From Chlorobiales bacterium (GTDB taxonomy: Bacteria > Bacteroidota > Chlorobiia > Chlorobiales > Chlorobiaceae): a DNA stretch of 15,487 nucleotides. How positions within the stretch are numbered: the first letter of the stretch is position 1; each line of letters starts with the position of its first letter. Positions 4,817 through 13,471 of the stretch are shown piece by piece. The translations under genes and the position numbers were made by a program. The notes beneath the pieces are model-generated. The model ran no database searches, was not told the DNA's origin, and saw only the letters and a program-made list of their open reading frames with translations. Location of the stretch: positions 1 to 15,487 of the forward strand of contig JAKSCY010000484.1 in NCBI GenBank assembly GCA_022360355.1, given 5' to 3'.

Positions 4817-7624
4817 ATGAAGAAAAAGATAACGAGACGCCAGTTCCTCAAAGCTGCCGGCGTTCTGGGCGGTATGGCCTTGCTGTATCCGGTATGGGAT
4901 CCAGGTCGGGGAACAAGCGCTGTCCAGGCACAGTCTTCTTCCGGTGAAATCATATGGGTTCCAAGCATTTGTAATTTCTGTTCTTCTTTTTGCGATATCA
5001 AAGTCGCAGTGAAAACCGTCAACGGCAGCAAACGTGCCGTGAAAATAGAAGGCAATCCGCACAGTCCCCTCAACCGGGGAAAAATCTGTGCACGCGGTCA
5101 GGCGGGGCTCCGCCAGCTCTACGATCCCGATCGTATCAAGGAACCTCTTATCAGGGTTGCAGGAAGCAAGCGCGGTGAATGGAACTTCCGTGCTGCCACA
5201 TGGGAAGAAGCATACGACTACATCGCCTCCGGTTTCAAAAAAGTCAACCCATGGGAAATCGCAATGGTTGGCGGCTGGACCGCCTGCGTCTCGTATATGC
5301 ACTTCAGCCTTCCATTTATCCGAACGCTTGAAATCCCCAATATCATCGCGTCACCGATGCAGCACTGCGTCACAGCAGGACACTTTGGGACCGATCTTGT
5401 CACCGGCAACTTCAATGTCCATGACGAAATACTGGCCGATTTCGAAAATGCCCGCTACATCCTCTTCAGCCAGAACAATGCCTCGGTAGCCGCCATTTCG
5501 ACGGCACGTGCAGTGCGGTTCGGCAAGGCACGCAAAAACGGCGCGAAAGTCGTCTGTCTCGACCCCCGGCAAAGTGAACTGGCATCAAAAGCGGATGAAT
5601 GGATAGCCATCAAGCCCGGAACCGATCATGCCTTTTTCCTGGCAATGATCCACACCATGCTTCGTGAAGAACTTTACGATAACGAATTCCTTGCCGGGCA
5701 CACAAACGCCCCATTCCTCGCGTTCAAGGACAGCAGCGGCAATATTGAGCTTGCCGCTGATATGAATAACGGGAAACCCGGCTCTTACTACGTCTATGAT
5801 GAAATCAGCGGCAAGGTGGTGCCGGTGCCGGCATACACCAATACAAACAAAACCTCAAAAAACAATCAACGCATTGTCCCTGCCCTGAAGGTTCCCGAAA
5901 ACACTCTCTGGAACGGGAAGCCTGTTACAACTGTCTTTGATGTGTTCATTGAAAAAACCGAAAGCTTTACCCCGAAATGGGCGTCTGAAATCACCGATGT
6001 CTCATCTGAAACCATCGAGCGCATTGCAATGGAGTTCGGCCAGGCCCGACCGGCTCTGGTTGATCCCGGCTGGATGGGTGCCCGCTACCACCACACCATA
6101 GCGCAACGCCGTATGCAGGCGATCATTCAGACACTTGTCGGAGGAATTGATGTTGCAGGCGGCTGGCTGATGAACGGCGAATACCGGCATAAAGCTGAAA
6201 ACGCCTGGCACATGAGGCAACATGATACCGGAGACGCCTCTCATGACGTTCCGCCGGTCATGCTTCCCGGCATGGGATTCGCCAACGGACTTGTGGATAT
6301 TTTTGCAAACCCTGAATCCTGGTCACACGGTAAACCCGCCCTGTCATTTGCCTGGGCGCAGGAGCAGCAAAAACAGGGCAAGCCTTCCGTATTTCTTCCC
6401 GCAATGGCCGACACCGGACTGCTTGAAGCAGCGAAAGGTGAAATGACCTGGAATGGAGAACCTTACCATATCAAGGCATTCTTCATGAACGCTGCCAATC
6501 CGGTCCGGCACTATTTTCCCGCCGAACGCTGGGAAGACATTTTCACCAGCGACAATGTCGATCTGGTTGTTGCGGTTGATGTGCTTCCATCAGATACAAC
6601 AGCCTTTGCAGATGTCATTCTGCCGAACCATACCTACCTTGAACGAAACGAACCGCTGCTCTATCCCCTCGGCCCCGATACGAACCTCGGGTTTGCAACA
6701 CGCCTTCGTGCTGTCGAACCGCTTTACAACACACGCGATGCCGCGGATATCTTCTGTGAAATCACCGACCGCATGGGGAAACTGGAACCGTTCATCGAAG
6801 GCATAGCCGAGTATGCCGGGCTGGACAAGACACTGCTGAAAACAGAGATCAAAGCTGCTCAAGCACAGGGGAAACCCTATAACGAAGCTTTTCTCAAAAC
6901 CGCTTACGAGGCCTTGGGTCACCTGTCGGAACATGTTGGCAAGAGAAAACTTTCCGGCGATGAAGTGGAAAAAATAATTCGGGAAAAAGGGCTGCTCATT
7001 GTAAAAAGCGCCGACGAACTGCTCGAGGAGGCCGCCATGCCTGCAAAAATTCCCGTTCCAACCATGTCGGGGCGGCTTGAGTTGTTCAGCTCGGTTCTTG
7101 CTTCATTTACCAGGGCAGCAGGACCTCGCCCCCTGTGGGATCCTGTTCTGGGCTATGTCCCTCTCACCGTTTCGGACGACAGGGAACAACAAACGCTGGG
7201 ATCGGATGAGTTTTACTTTACCTACGGCAAGATTCCGGTTGTATCGCACGCTTCGACAAACAACAACAACGCACTCCTTGACGCGGTGATGAAGCCCAAA
7301 GAGAACGCTTTCGTTGGCCTCTGGATAAACAAAAGCAAGGCTGAAACACTTGGGCTCAGCGACGGACAGGCTGTAGAGATTGAAAACGTGAGATACAATA
7401 AAAAAGTCAGTGCAAAATTGTTCGTTACGGAGATGATCCGTCCGGATACGGTCTTTCTTCCGTCATCTTTCGGCAGCAAAAACCGGAAGCTCGGCATCGC
7501 AGGCGGTAAAGGCACCGCACTGAACGAACTGATGCCTTACAGTATTGAACCTCTCGCTGCATCGTTCATGTCCCAGGAGTTCACCGTGCGAATAAGGCCA
7601 TCAAAGGCAAAGGAGCTTGCGTAA
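4817..7624 (+). CDS. PsrA/PhsA-like molybdopterin oxidoreductase, catalytic subunit (Tat-exported)
   Basis: The 935-residue protein belongs to the complex iron-sulfur molybdoenzyme family. It begins with a Tat signal peptide (KKKITRRQFLKAAG, twin arginines 7-8, then a hydrophobic stretch and AQA-like end), so it acts outside the cytoplasmic membrane. A [4Fe-4S] motif follows: Cys52, Cys55, Cys59 and Cys91. Cys184 in PMQHCVTAG lies where PsrA/PhsA-type enzymes carry the cysteine ligand to molybdenum. A bis-MGD binding C-terminal domain follows. The start at 4817 was chosen because it places the Tat motif normally; ATG 4769 would add 16 residues. Neither has a clear ribosome site. The length exceeds typical PsrA (about 750-770) and is closer to sulfite-dehydrogenase-type SoeA, but SoeA lacks a Tat signal. 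Green sulfur bacteria have several polysulfide-reductase-like complexes of unproven function. The substrate (polysulfide, thiosulfate, tetrathionate or sulfite) and direction cannot be decided here. Confidence 0.88.
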   Translation: MKKKITRRQFLKAAGVLGGMALLYPVWDPGRGTSAVQAQSSSGEIIWVPSICNFCSSFCDIKVAVKTVNGSKRAVKIEGNPHSPLNRGKICARGQAGLRQLYDPDRIKEPLIRVAGSKRGEWNFRAATWEEAYDYIASGFKKVNPWEIAMVGGWTACVSYMHFSLPFIRTLEIPNIIASPMQHCVTAGHFGTDLVTGNFNVHDEILADFENARYILFSQNNASVAAISTARAVRFGKARKNGAKVVCLDPRQSELASKADEWIAIKPGTDHAFFLAMIHTMLREELYDNEFLAGHTNAPFLAFKDSSGNIELAADMNNGKPGSYYVYDEISGKVVPVPAYTNTNKTSKNNQRIVPALKVPENTLWNGKPVTTVFDVFIEKTESFTPKWASEITDVSSETIERIAMEFGQARPALVDPGWMGARYHHTIAQRRMQAIIQTLVGGIDVAGGWLMNGEYRHKAENAWHMRQHDTGDASHDVPPVMLPGMGFANGLVDIFANPESWSHGKPALSFAWAQEQQKQGKPSVFLPAMADTGLLEAAKGEMTWNGEPYHIKAFFMNAANPVRHYFPAERWEDIFTSDNVDLVVAVDVLPSDTTAFADVILPNHTYLERNEPLLYPLGPDTNLGFATRLRAVEPLYNTRDAADIFCEITDRMGKLEPFIEGIAEYAGLDKTLLKTEIKAAQAQGKPYNEAFLKTAYEALGHLSEHVGKRKLSGDEVEKIIREKGLLIVKSADELLEEAAMPAKIPVPTMSGRLELFSSVLASFTRAAGPRPLWDPVLGYVPLTVSDDREQQTLGSDEFYFTYGKIPVVSHASTNNNNALLDAVMKPKENAFVGLWINKSKAETLGLSDGQAVEIENVRYNKKVSAKLFVTEMIRPDTVFLPSSFGSKNRKLGIAGGKGTALNELMPYSIEPLAASFMSQEFTVRIRPSKAKELA

Positions 7625-7627
7625 CCT

Positions 7628-8227
7628 ATGGCACGTTATGGAATGGTAATGGACATGCGCCTTTGTGTCGGCTGCCAGGCCTGTATGGCCGCATGTTCCA
7701 TGGAAAATCAAACACCGTACTGGAACGGAAAATTCCGCACCCATGTGGAAGATATCGAGCATGGCAGGTATCCCAATGTGCGCCGCGAGATGCTGCCCAG
7801 ACTATGCATGCATTGTGAAAACACACCCTGCCTTTCGGCCTGTCCATCCGGCGCCACTTACAAAACCGAAGACGGCATTATCAGGGTAAACTACGACCGT
7901 TGTATGGGATGTTACGCCTGCTCGATTGCCTGTCCTTACGACGCGCGTTATCCCTATGACCGAAAAGATGTAAAAACAGCTGAAAAGCTCTACGGCGACG
8001 ATCTTTCACACCAGGTACCGCATGTTGACAAATGCAGTTTCTGTGAGCATCGTGTTCTCGAGGGCCGGGTACCCGGATGTGCAAGCACTTGTCCGACAAA
8101 CGCGAGAATATTCGGTGACCTCGACGACCCTGAAAGCGAGGTGCACCAACTCTCAAAAACCGGAAAAGCAAAACCGCTTCGTCCGGAACTTGGAACATCA
8201 CCCAAGGTATTTTACATCCCGGCGTAA
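7628..8227 (+). CDS. PsrB-like four-cluster iron-sulfur electron-transfer subunit
   Basis: This 199-residue ferredoxin-type subunit matches the PsrB/DmsB/NrfC family in length and motifs. Sixteen cysteines form four [4Fe-4S] sets: Cys13/16/19/23, Cys60/63/68/72, Cys92/95/98/102 and Cys136/139/151/155. Together they would wire electrons between the catalytic subunit and the membrane anchor. It has no signal peptide of its own, as expected for a subunit exported with its Tat-bearing partner. The gene begins three bases after the stop of the catalytic gene, and a GGAG within the end of that gene can serve as ribosome site, so the two are probably translationally linked. Family placement is firm; physiological partners are inferred from the operon. 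Confidence 0.93.
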   Translation: MARYGMVMDMRLCVGCQACMAACSMENQTPYWNGKFRTHVEDIEHGRYPNVRREMLPRLCMHCENTPCLSACPSGATYKTEDGIIRVNYDRCMGCYACSIACPYDARYPYDRKDVKTAEKLYGDDLSHQVPHVDKCSFCEHRVLEGRVPGCASTCPTNARIFGDLDDPESEVHQLSKTGKAKPLRPELGTSPKVFYIPA

Positions 8228-8260
8228 ACAATGCGTCATAAACAAGGAGATTGAAAACCC

Positions 8261-9175
8261 ATGTCCTTTGAACATCAGGATGTCTGGCACTGGCAGATAG
8301 CAACCTACCTTTTCCTGGGCGGACTCGGCGGTGCCACGGTCGCCATTGGCGCAATGCTGCACCTGTTTGAAAGCTGCGACCGGAAAATCATTTCCGCCGC
8401 GGTTCTTTCCGCCATCGGCTTCATGGTTATCGGCACCATCTTTCTCCTGGCAGACATGCTTCAACCCCTGAAAGCGATCTATGCGCTGACCAATCCCCGT
8501 TCATGGATTTTCTGGGGTGTCGTGTTCATTAACCTGTACTTTCTTGCGGCGATCGCATACGTCATCCCTCTGCTGAAAAGCTGGCCGCACCTGGAACCCT
8601 ATATCAACAAAATCCCGCAAGTGATTCTTGATCTGCTGGAACGCTTCAACCGGATGGCCGCTCTTGGCGGAGCCACTGCCGGGTTCCTTGTGGCGATCTA
8701 CACAGGGCTCCTGATCTCTTCCGCTCCGGCCATTTCATTCTGGAACACGCCGGCCCTGCCGCTGCTGTTTGTTTTTTCAGCGTTTTCAACCGGAGCAGCT
8801 TTTCTCTTGTTGCTCTTCACTTTTTCCAGAGAGGATGGCTCATCGAACATCGTTGAAAAACTCGAACAACTGGACGCCGCTTTGATAGTAACCGAACTCA
8901 TCATACTCGGCGCGTATTTCAATTTCGCGTTCTTTTTGCCGACCGGCGCGAGGGAATCGGCGGCAATCCTGTTTGAAACTCCGATGTTTGTCATCGGTTT
9001 TCTTGGGTTCGGGCTTCTGGTTCCCCTGCTGATAGAAACATACAGCATCTTTTTCGCCCGGCATGCAAGAGGGTCGACCGCCCTCATGGTTACCGCGGGC
9101 AGCCTTGTACTGGTCGGCGGATTCCTGCTGCGGTACTACGTGCTCCACGCTGGCGTTTTCCAGTATCCATGGTAG
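8261..9175 (+). CDS. NrfD/PsrC-like membrane subunit, quinone-interacting
   Basis: The 304-residue protein is highly hydrophobic and belongs to the NrfD/PsrC family. About eight membrane segments are visible, near residues 13-35, 42-64, 82-104, 131-153, 163-187, 206-226, 241-265 and 273-294, the number known for PsrC. The N-terminal segment WQIATYLFLGGLGGA is typical of the family. It anchors the molybdoenzyme complex and exchanges electrons with menaquinone. The start at 8261 has an AAGGAG nine bases upstream. The last seven bases overlap the start of the following chaperone gene (ATGGTAG arrangement). Together the three subunits make a complete PsrABC-type complex. Confidence 0.92.
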   Translation: MSFEHQDVWHWQIATYLFLGGLGGATVAIGAMLHLFESCDRKIISAAVLSAIGFMVIGTIFLLADMLQPLKAIYALTNPRSWIFWGVVFINLYFLAAIAYVIPLLKSWPHLEPYINKIPQVILDLLERFNRMAALGGATAGFLVAIYTGLLISSAPAISFWNTPALPLLFVFSAFSTGAAFLLLLFTFSREDGSSNIVEKLEQLDAALIVTELIILGAYFNFAFFLPTGARESAAILFETPMFVIGFLGFGLLVPLLIETYSIFFARHARGSTALMVTAGSLVLVGGFLLRYYVLHAGVFQYPW

Positions 9176-9765
9176 CAAAAGGCAAAAAGCAAAAGGCAAA
9201 CGGCAAAGCCGACTTTGAAAACAAGGCCCGTACACTTCGTTTTTTGAGCCAGTGTTTTGCCTATCCCAACAGCGCGTTCTTGCCGAACCTTCGGAAAAGA
9301 CTCCGGGAAATAACCGGCGAAAAAGAAAAGGCCGGATTTGAGCCGCTGCTTCGTTTGTTCGGACAGGAAAACAATGAACAGCTTCAGGGAGAGTATACCA
9401 GGCTTTTTATCACCGGCTACCCGAACACGCCGTGCCCGCCTTACGAATCGGTATTCCGCGAAGGACGAATGCTCGGTTCTTGCAGCCATAAAGTGCAAAC
9501 ACTCTATCAGGAATGGGGCATGACCGCCGAGGAGGGGCTCCTGGACCATATCTCTACCGAGCTCGAATTTCTTGCTTTTCTTGCTTCAGCAGCCACGCTG
9601 GAGGCTGTTCAGAAAGACGCCCGCAAAACTTTTCATTCTTTTACGGCGGACCACCTGTCACAATGGCTGCCTGACCTCTCGAAAGAACTCAAAGATCACG
9701 CAAGGGTGCCTGCATACCGGGAGCTTGCCTTCCTGCTCGAAACATCCGTCCCTTTCAGGTTGTAA
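9169..9765 (+). CDS. TorD/DmsD-family chaperone for the molybdoenzyme
   Basis: The 198-residue, mostly helical protein shows TorD/DmsD/NarJ family signals: EYTRLF (75-80), PCPPYESVF (88-96) and DHISTELEFLAFL (126-138). Such proteins bind the Tat signal and the apo-form of a molybdoenzyme in the cytoplasm until its cofactor is inserted. It is the last gene of the operon, so its client is almost certainly the catalytic subunit at 4817. The ATG overlaps the stop of the membrane subunit gene, which suggests translational coupling. The first dozen codons (VAKGKKQKANGKA) come from a run of five 7-nt near-repeats and are unlike the family. That N-terminus is either a recent low-complexity addition or sits upstream of the ancestral start. 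Confidence 0.87.
   Translation: MVAKGKKQKANGKADFENKARTLRFLSQCFAYPNSAFLPNLRKRLREITGEKEKAGFEPLLRLFGQENNEQLQGEYTRLFITGYPNTPCPPYESVFREGRMLGSCSHKVQTLYQEWGMTAEEGLLDHISTELEFLAFLASAATLEAVQKDARKTFHSFTADHLSQWLPDLSKELKDHARVPAYRELAFLLETSVPFRL
9175..9209 (+). repeat. Five 7-nt near-tandem repeats at the start of the chaperone gene
   Basis: Consecutive heptamers GCAAAAG, GCAAAAA, GCAAAAG, GCAAACG and GCAAAGC run from just after the start codon. Because the unit length is not a multiple of three, gain or loss of one unit would shift the frame of the chaperone gene. Whether the copy number varies between strains cannot be seen here. Confidence 0.7.
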
Positions 9766-9837
9766 AAGATTTTGTGCCGTCCTGTTGGAATAATTGCAGC
9801 AAAGTGTACATATAGATATGAATAGGAAATCATTTGA

Positions 9838-9905
9838 ATCGATACCGGTACCGAAAGCGACGCCGAACCCCGCAAGAAAAAACGGAATCGGATCTCGAGA
9901 TTGAT
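9838..9905. repeat. Hairpin-forming intergenic repeat, copy 2
   Basis: This block lies in the 222-bp gap between the chaperone gene and pdxJ. It starts ATCGATACCGGTACCGAAAG and shares the segment order of the block at 3891: a (T)CGAYACCGRTACCGA head, CGACGSCGAA, an A-rich middle with AAGAAAAAA, CGGAATCGG-like sequence and a GATC/GATTGAT tail. The head and tail can pair imperfectly (ATCGAT with ATTGAT at the ends, allowing G-T). It is shorter than copy 1 and more diverged. AT-rich sequence after both copies ends in a TGCAG at similar distance, so the repeat may extend further. Confidence 0.6.
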
Positions 9906-9987
9906 AATCTTTTATAACAATGAATAATCCTGCAGGCTATTTATTTTTTAAGTTTTTTTATTCTTGAATAGAAGCAATACAACAAAG

Positions 9988-10701
9988 ATGCGATTAGCTG
10001 TCAATATCGACCATATAGCCACGCTGCGAAATGCACGGAACGAACAGCAGCCTGATCCGGTAACCGCCGCGGCGATCGCCGAGCTCGGCGGAGCATCCGG
10101 CATTGTCTGCCACCTCCGTGAAGACCGCCGCCATATCAGGGACCACGATCTCGAAAGATTACGCGAATCCGTCACAACAAAACTCGATCTCGAAATGGCG
10201 ATGACGGAGGAAATGCAGCAGATTGCGATTCGAACAAAACCCGAACTCATCACGCTGGTACCGGAAAAGCGGCAGGAATTGACTACCGAAGGCGGTTTTG
10301 ATATTGTCAACAATTTCGACAGCCTTGTTGAGTTCATCAAACCGGTTCAGGGTGCAGGCATAGAGGTGAGTCTCTTTATCGAGCCTGAAAAAGAAGCCGT
10401 TCTGCTTGCCGCCAAAGCGGGAGCGGACCTTGTTGAGCTGCACACAGGACCTTACTCCCTGAAAAAAACAACAAGTGACATCGAAGCTGAAATCAGGAGG
10501 ATTCGAACCGCCGCAAAATTCGCCCGTGATTCGGGTCTTCGCGTTGTCGCGGGCCACGGCCTTAATTATTACAACATTCTACCTTTCAGGACGATCGAGG
10601 AAATTGAGGAAGTCAGTATCGGACACGCACTTATCGCGCGCGCGACCATGACAGGCCTGGAAGCTGCTGTCAGGGATATGCTGCGCACTATCAACACCTG
10701 A
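9988..10701 (+). CDS. pdxJ: Pyridoxine 5'-phosphate synthase
   Basis: The 237-residue protein matches PdxJ throughout and is of normal length. It opens with [17 protein letters not shown], followed by PDPV and HLREDRRHI (42-50, with the family histidine at 42). [11 protein letters not shown] (catalytic-type Glu69), [13 protein letters not shown] and [11 protein letters not shown] follow in order. PdxJ condenses 1-deoxyxylulose 5-phosphate with 3-amino-2-oxopropyl phosphate to make pyridoxine 5'-phosphate, the last ring-forming step of the DXP-dependent vitamin B6 route, in the cytoplasm. The start at 9988 follows the conserved N-terminus; a TTG at 9964 would add eight unrelated residues. No clear ribosome site is visible. 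It begins a run of three housekeeping genes with short spacings (33 bp, then about 10 bp). Confidence 0.97.
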   Translation: MRLAVNIDHIATLRNARNEQQPDPVTAAAIAELGGASGIVCHLREDRRHIRDHDLERLRESVTTKLDLEMAMTEEMQQIAIRTKPELITLVPEKRQELTTEGGFDIVNNFDSLVEFIKPVQGAGIEVSLFIEPEKEAVLLAAKAGADLVELHTGPYSLKKTTSDIEAEIRRIRTAAKFARDSGLRVVAGHGLNYYNILPFRTIEEIEEVSIGHALIARATMTGLEAAVRDMLRTINT

Positions 10702-10734
10702 GCACGAGAACAAAAACATAGCGTTCAAAACAGT

Positions 10735-11409
10735 ATGAAAGGATTAAAAAACGACGAAATAACCATCGTAATCGCAACGAACAACCGGGACAAGGTCACG
10801 GAAATCAAGCCCCTTCTGGAAAATATTGCTCCTGACATCAGTGTTCATTCTCTTGCAGATCTTCAGGTAGATATAGAGATCGAGGAAACCGAAGAGACCC
10901 TCGAAGGCAATGCAAAACTCAAAACCGATGCTGTTTTCAACCATCTTTCAGACCGCTTTCCCTGTCTCATAACCGTTGCCGACGATACCGGACTTGCGGT
11001 TTCGGGGCTGAACGGAGCTCCCGGCGTCTATTCCGCGCGTTTCGCGCCCATGCCTGAAGGAAAGTCTCCGACGTATGATGACAACGTCCGCCACCTTCTC
11101 AGGACAATGGAAAACATTGCCGACAGAAAAGCAACATTCCGAACCGTTATCGCGCTCAAAGGACGCATTCCGGGAGACAGCTCCCCGTATATGTTTGAAA
11201 CAACCGTAGAAGGTTTCGTCGAGGGTGAGATCACCAGAGAAAAAACCGGCAACAAAGGGTTTGGATATGATCCTGTCTTTTGGGTAAATTCGGCGCAGGC
11301 CACCTTTGCACAAATGAGCACCGATGAAAAAAACCGACTCAGCCACCGGTCACTTGCGGTGAAAAAAGCCGTTGAAGAGTTGCGCCGGCTCCTGATCCTT
11401 AAACCCTAA
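10735..11409 (+). CDS. rdgB: RdgB/HAM1 family XTP/dITP pyrophosphatase
   Basis: The 224-residue protein is a non-canonical purine NTP pyrophosphatase. Family motifs appear in order: IVIATNNRDKVTEI (11-24) near the N-terminus, ADDTGL (82-87, metal-binding aspartates), GAPGVYSARFA (94-104), NKGFGYDPVF, and the C-terminal MSTDEKNRLSHRSLA. It hydrolyses dITP, ITP and XTP to monophosphates, keeping deaminated purines out of DNA and RNA. It lies 33 bp after pdxJ and about 10 bp before uppP, so the three may be co-transcribed. No strong ribosome site is visible before the ATG; the N-terminal six residues before the first strand are acceptable for the family. Confidence 0.95.
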   Translation: MKGLKNDEITIVIATNNRDKVTEIKPLLENIAPDISVHSLADLQVDIEIEETEETLEGNAKLKTDAVFNHLSDRFPCLITVADDTGLAVSGLNGAPGVYSARFAPMPEGKSPTYDDNVRHLLRTMENIADRKATFRTVIALKGRIPGDSSPYMFETTVEGFVEGEITREKTGNKGFGYDPVFWVNSAQATFAQMSTDEKNRLSHRSLAVKKAVEELRRLLILKP

Positions 11410-11419
11410 ATTGCCTGTC

Positions 11420-12268
11420 ATGAGCCTCTTTGAAGCAATCATACTCGGTATCGTTCAAGGGCTCACGGAGTTCATTCCAATCAGCAGCACCGCTCACCTA
11501 TGCATCATACCGGCACTGGCCGGCTGGGAAGATCCCGGAGCCGCATTTTCGGCAATTGTACAGATAGGGACACTTGCCGCGGTTCTGATTTATTTCCACC
11601 GGGACATTTATTCCATCGTCGGCGCAGTCATTACCGGATTGCATAAAAAGAAACCGTTTGTGACACAGGACGCCAGAATGGGCTGGATGATCGCCGCAGG
11701 AACCCTTCCGATTGTCGTCCTGGGCATTCTCTTCAAAACCGAAATAGAAACAAGCTTCCGTTCCCTCTACTGGATCAGCACTGCGCTCATTGTGCTGGCA
11801 CTCGTGCTTATTCTGGCTGAATGGCTTATGAAGCAACGCGCCGAAAAAGGTCTTGAGGCAAAATCCCTGAAAGATATCGGCTGGAGGGAAGCAATACTCA
11901 TAGGCATCGCCCAGGGCATCGCACTTGTTCCCGGATCGTCACGTTCAGGCGTCACCATAGCCGCAGGTCTTTTTCTGAACCTCTCGCGCGAAACCGCGGC
12001 AAGGTTTTCTTTCCTTCTCTCGCTACCGGCGGTTTTTGCAGCGGGAATTTATCAGTTGTACGAAACCTGGGATTTGCTCATTGCATCGAGCAACGACCTC
12101 CTGAACCTTGCCACCGCGACACTCCTTGCCGGTGTTGTAGGATACGCATCCATTGCATTTCTTATCAACTACCTGAAAAAACATACCACCTCTCTTTTTA
12201 TCATCTACCGCATTGCCCTCGGTGTCGGCATTCTCGGGCTCATTACCGCAGGATACTTTCAGCCTTAG
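11420..12268 (+). CDS. uppP: Undecaprenyl-diphosphatase (UppP/BacA family)
   Basis: The 282-residue integral membrane protein has both UppP signatures. QGLTEFIPISSTAHL (13-27) contains the catalytic-type glutamate at 17, and LVPGSSRSGVTIAAG (169-183) contains the key arginine at 175. It dephosphorylates undecaprenyl diphosphate to recycle the lipid carrier of cell wall synthesis and can confer bacitracin resistance. The SSTAHL variant replaces the more usual SSSGHL. The ATG at 11420 was preferred over a TTG at 11411 because it starts directly at the conserved MSLFEAIILG. It follows rdgB closely. No intrinsic terminator is evident after it. Confidence 0.96.
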   Translation: MSLFEAIILGIVQGLTEFIPISSTAHLCIIPALAGWEDPGAAFSAIVQIGTLAAVLIYFHRDIYSIVGAVITGLHKKKPFVTQDARMGWMIAAGTLPIVVLGILFKTEIETSFRSLYWISTALIVLALVLILAEWLMKQRAEKGLEAKSLKDIGWREAILIGIAQGIALVPGSSRSGVTIAAGLFLNLSRETAARFSFLLSLPAVFAAGIYQLYETWDLLIASSNDLLNLATATLLAGVVGYASIAFLINYLKKHTTSLFIIYRIALGVGILGLITAGYFQP

Positions 12269-12603
12269 GCTCATCACTCCCCACTCAGCACGGGCACACA
12301 CAAGGATGTACCCCTACACCTCTCATTTCCTATCGACCGCCGACCGATTTCCCGCTTCTGAACTACCATTTACCCGTCACCATCAACTCTCTTTTTTACA
12401 GCCTGTTCCCCGTTACCTGCTTCCCTCCGGACATCTTGCACTTTGACACTCTTTGCTCGTCACCTGTTTCTTGTCACTTGTCGCTCCCCGCAGGGAAAAG
12501 CAACTATTAGCAGTAAAAAATAATTCTCTTTTGTGTGATCAATAGCGGAAAAATTTTTTATATATAGGTATAGTAACTGATAATACGATAAACCTTTTAG
12601 GCC
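12269..12603. other. 335-bp gap with a pyrimidine-rich tract, then an AT-rich leader
   Basis: The first two thirds (about 12275-12492) are strongly C/T-rich on the plus strand and contain loose repeats of the type CGTCACCTGT and TGTCACTTGT (around 12458-12482). No frame in it has a ribosome site or a family signal, although a 77-codon run is open by chance composition. The last 100 bases are AT-rich (TTTTTTATATATAGG at 12554-12568, TATAGT near 12570) and probably carry the promoter of the PHP/Mla genes. I could not pair a convincing -35 with a -10 there. Confidence 0.55.
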
Positions 12604-13464
12604 ATGCCATACAGCTTGTCAGGTGTAGGGCATAATGGCTTTGAAAAAGCAGATTTACATATACACACAAAATGTTCAGACGGAGTCTTTACACCGGAAG
12701 AGATCGTAGTGAAAGCGAAAAAAACCGGACTAAAGGCCATAAGTATAACTGACCATGATTCTGTTTTAGGAATTGACGAAGCAAAGCCATTAGCCATAGA
12801 ATACGGCATAGAGCTTATTAGCGGTGTAGAAATGAGCTCTACCTACCAGGGTCATGATATTCATATCCTTGGTTATTTTTTCGATCATAAAAACTCTGAA
12901 CTCAAGGGTTATCTTGATCTCTGCAAGCAGTTGCGGACCGAGCGTGCCGAGCGCATGGTGGGCAAGCTTGCTAAAATGGGCGTCAAGATAGAGATCGAAC
13001 AGATTATATTGAAAGCCCAGAACGGCAGCGTCGGGCGCCCCCATATAGCAGCCGTCCTCCAGGACGGTGGGTTTGTGAAAAGCTTCAGCGAAGCGTTCAG
13101 CAAGTATCTCGGTTCGCACAGCCCAGCATATGTCAAAAGTATTGAAACCCCTCCGGCAGAGGTCATCAGGCTCATTAACAAAGCCTCAGGGTTATCTTTT
13201 CTTGCCCATCCCGGCCAGAACGTTCCGGATGAAATTCTCCGGCAACTGATTAACTTCGGCCTTGACGGCATTGAAATCATCCACCCCTCCCACGACACCT
13301 ACAAGGTGAACTACTACAGGGAAATTGCCAACGAGTATTTCATGCTTTTTTCCGGCGGTTCGGATTACCACGGACTCAAGGACCAGGAAGAAGATCTCTT
13401 CGGACAGATAACGATACCTTATGAATGGGTCATGAAAATGAAAAGCAGGATAGTCACGGCTTAG
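12604..13464 (+). CDS. PHP-domain phosphoesterase, TrpH/YciV-like
   Basis: The 286-residue protein is a stand-alone PHP domain. Metal-binding motifs appear in order: ADLHIHTKCSDG (16-27), ITDHDS (48-53), GVEMSS (74-79), GRPHIA (144-149), LAHPGQ (200-205), IIHPSH (225-230) and GGSDYHG (251-257). The layout, with an inserted helical segment after the first third, matches the TrpH/YciV group. E. coli YciV (RNase AM) acts as a 5'-3' exonuclease on short RNA and related substrates. Other members hydrolyse 3',5'-bisphosphonucleotides, so the exact substrate is uncertain. It ends seven bases before the mlaE-like gene and is probably co-transcribed with it. The start has no clear ribosome site, but the upstream AT-rich region suits a promoter. 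Confidence 0.9.
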   Translation: MPYSLSGVGHNGFEKADLHIHTKCSDGVFTPEEIVVKAKKTGLKAISITDHDSVLGIDEAKPLAIEYGIELISGVEMSSTYQGHDIHILGYFFDHKNSELKGYLDLCKQLRTERAERMVGKLAKMGVKIEIEQIILKAQNGSVGRPHIAAVLQDGGFVKSFSEAFSKYLGSHSPAYVKSIETPPAEVIRLINKASGLSFLAHPGQNVPDEILRQLINFGLDGIEIIHPSHDTYKVNYYREIANEYFMLFSGGSDYHGLKDQEEDLFGQITIPYEWVMKMKSRIVTA

Positions 13465-13471
13465 CATCACT

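Noticed and set aside
12213..12446. 77-codon plus-strand frame after uppP
   Set aside because: It overlaps the end of uppP, and its open state is explained by the C/T-rich composition. No family signal or ribosome site is present.
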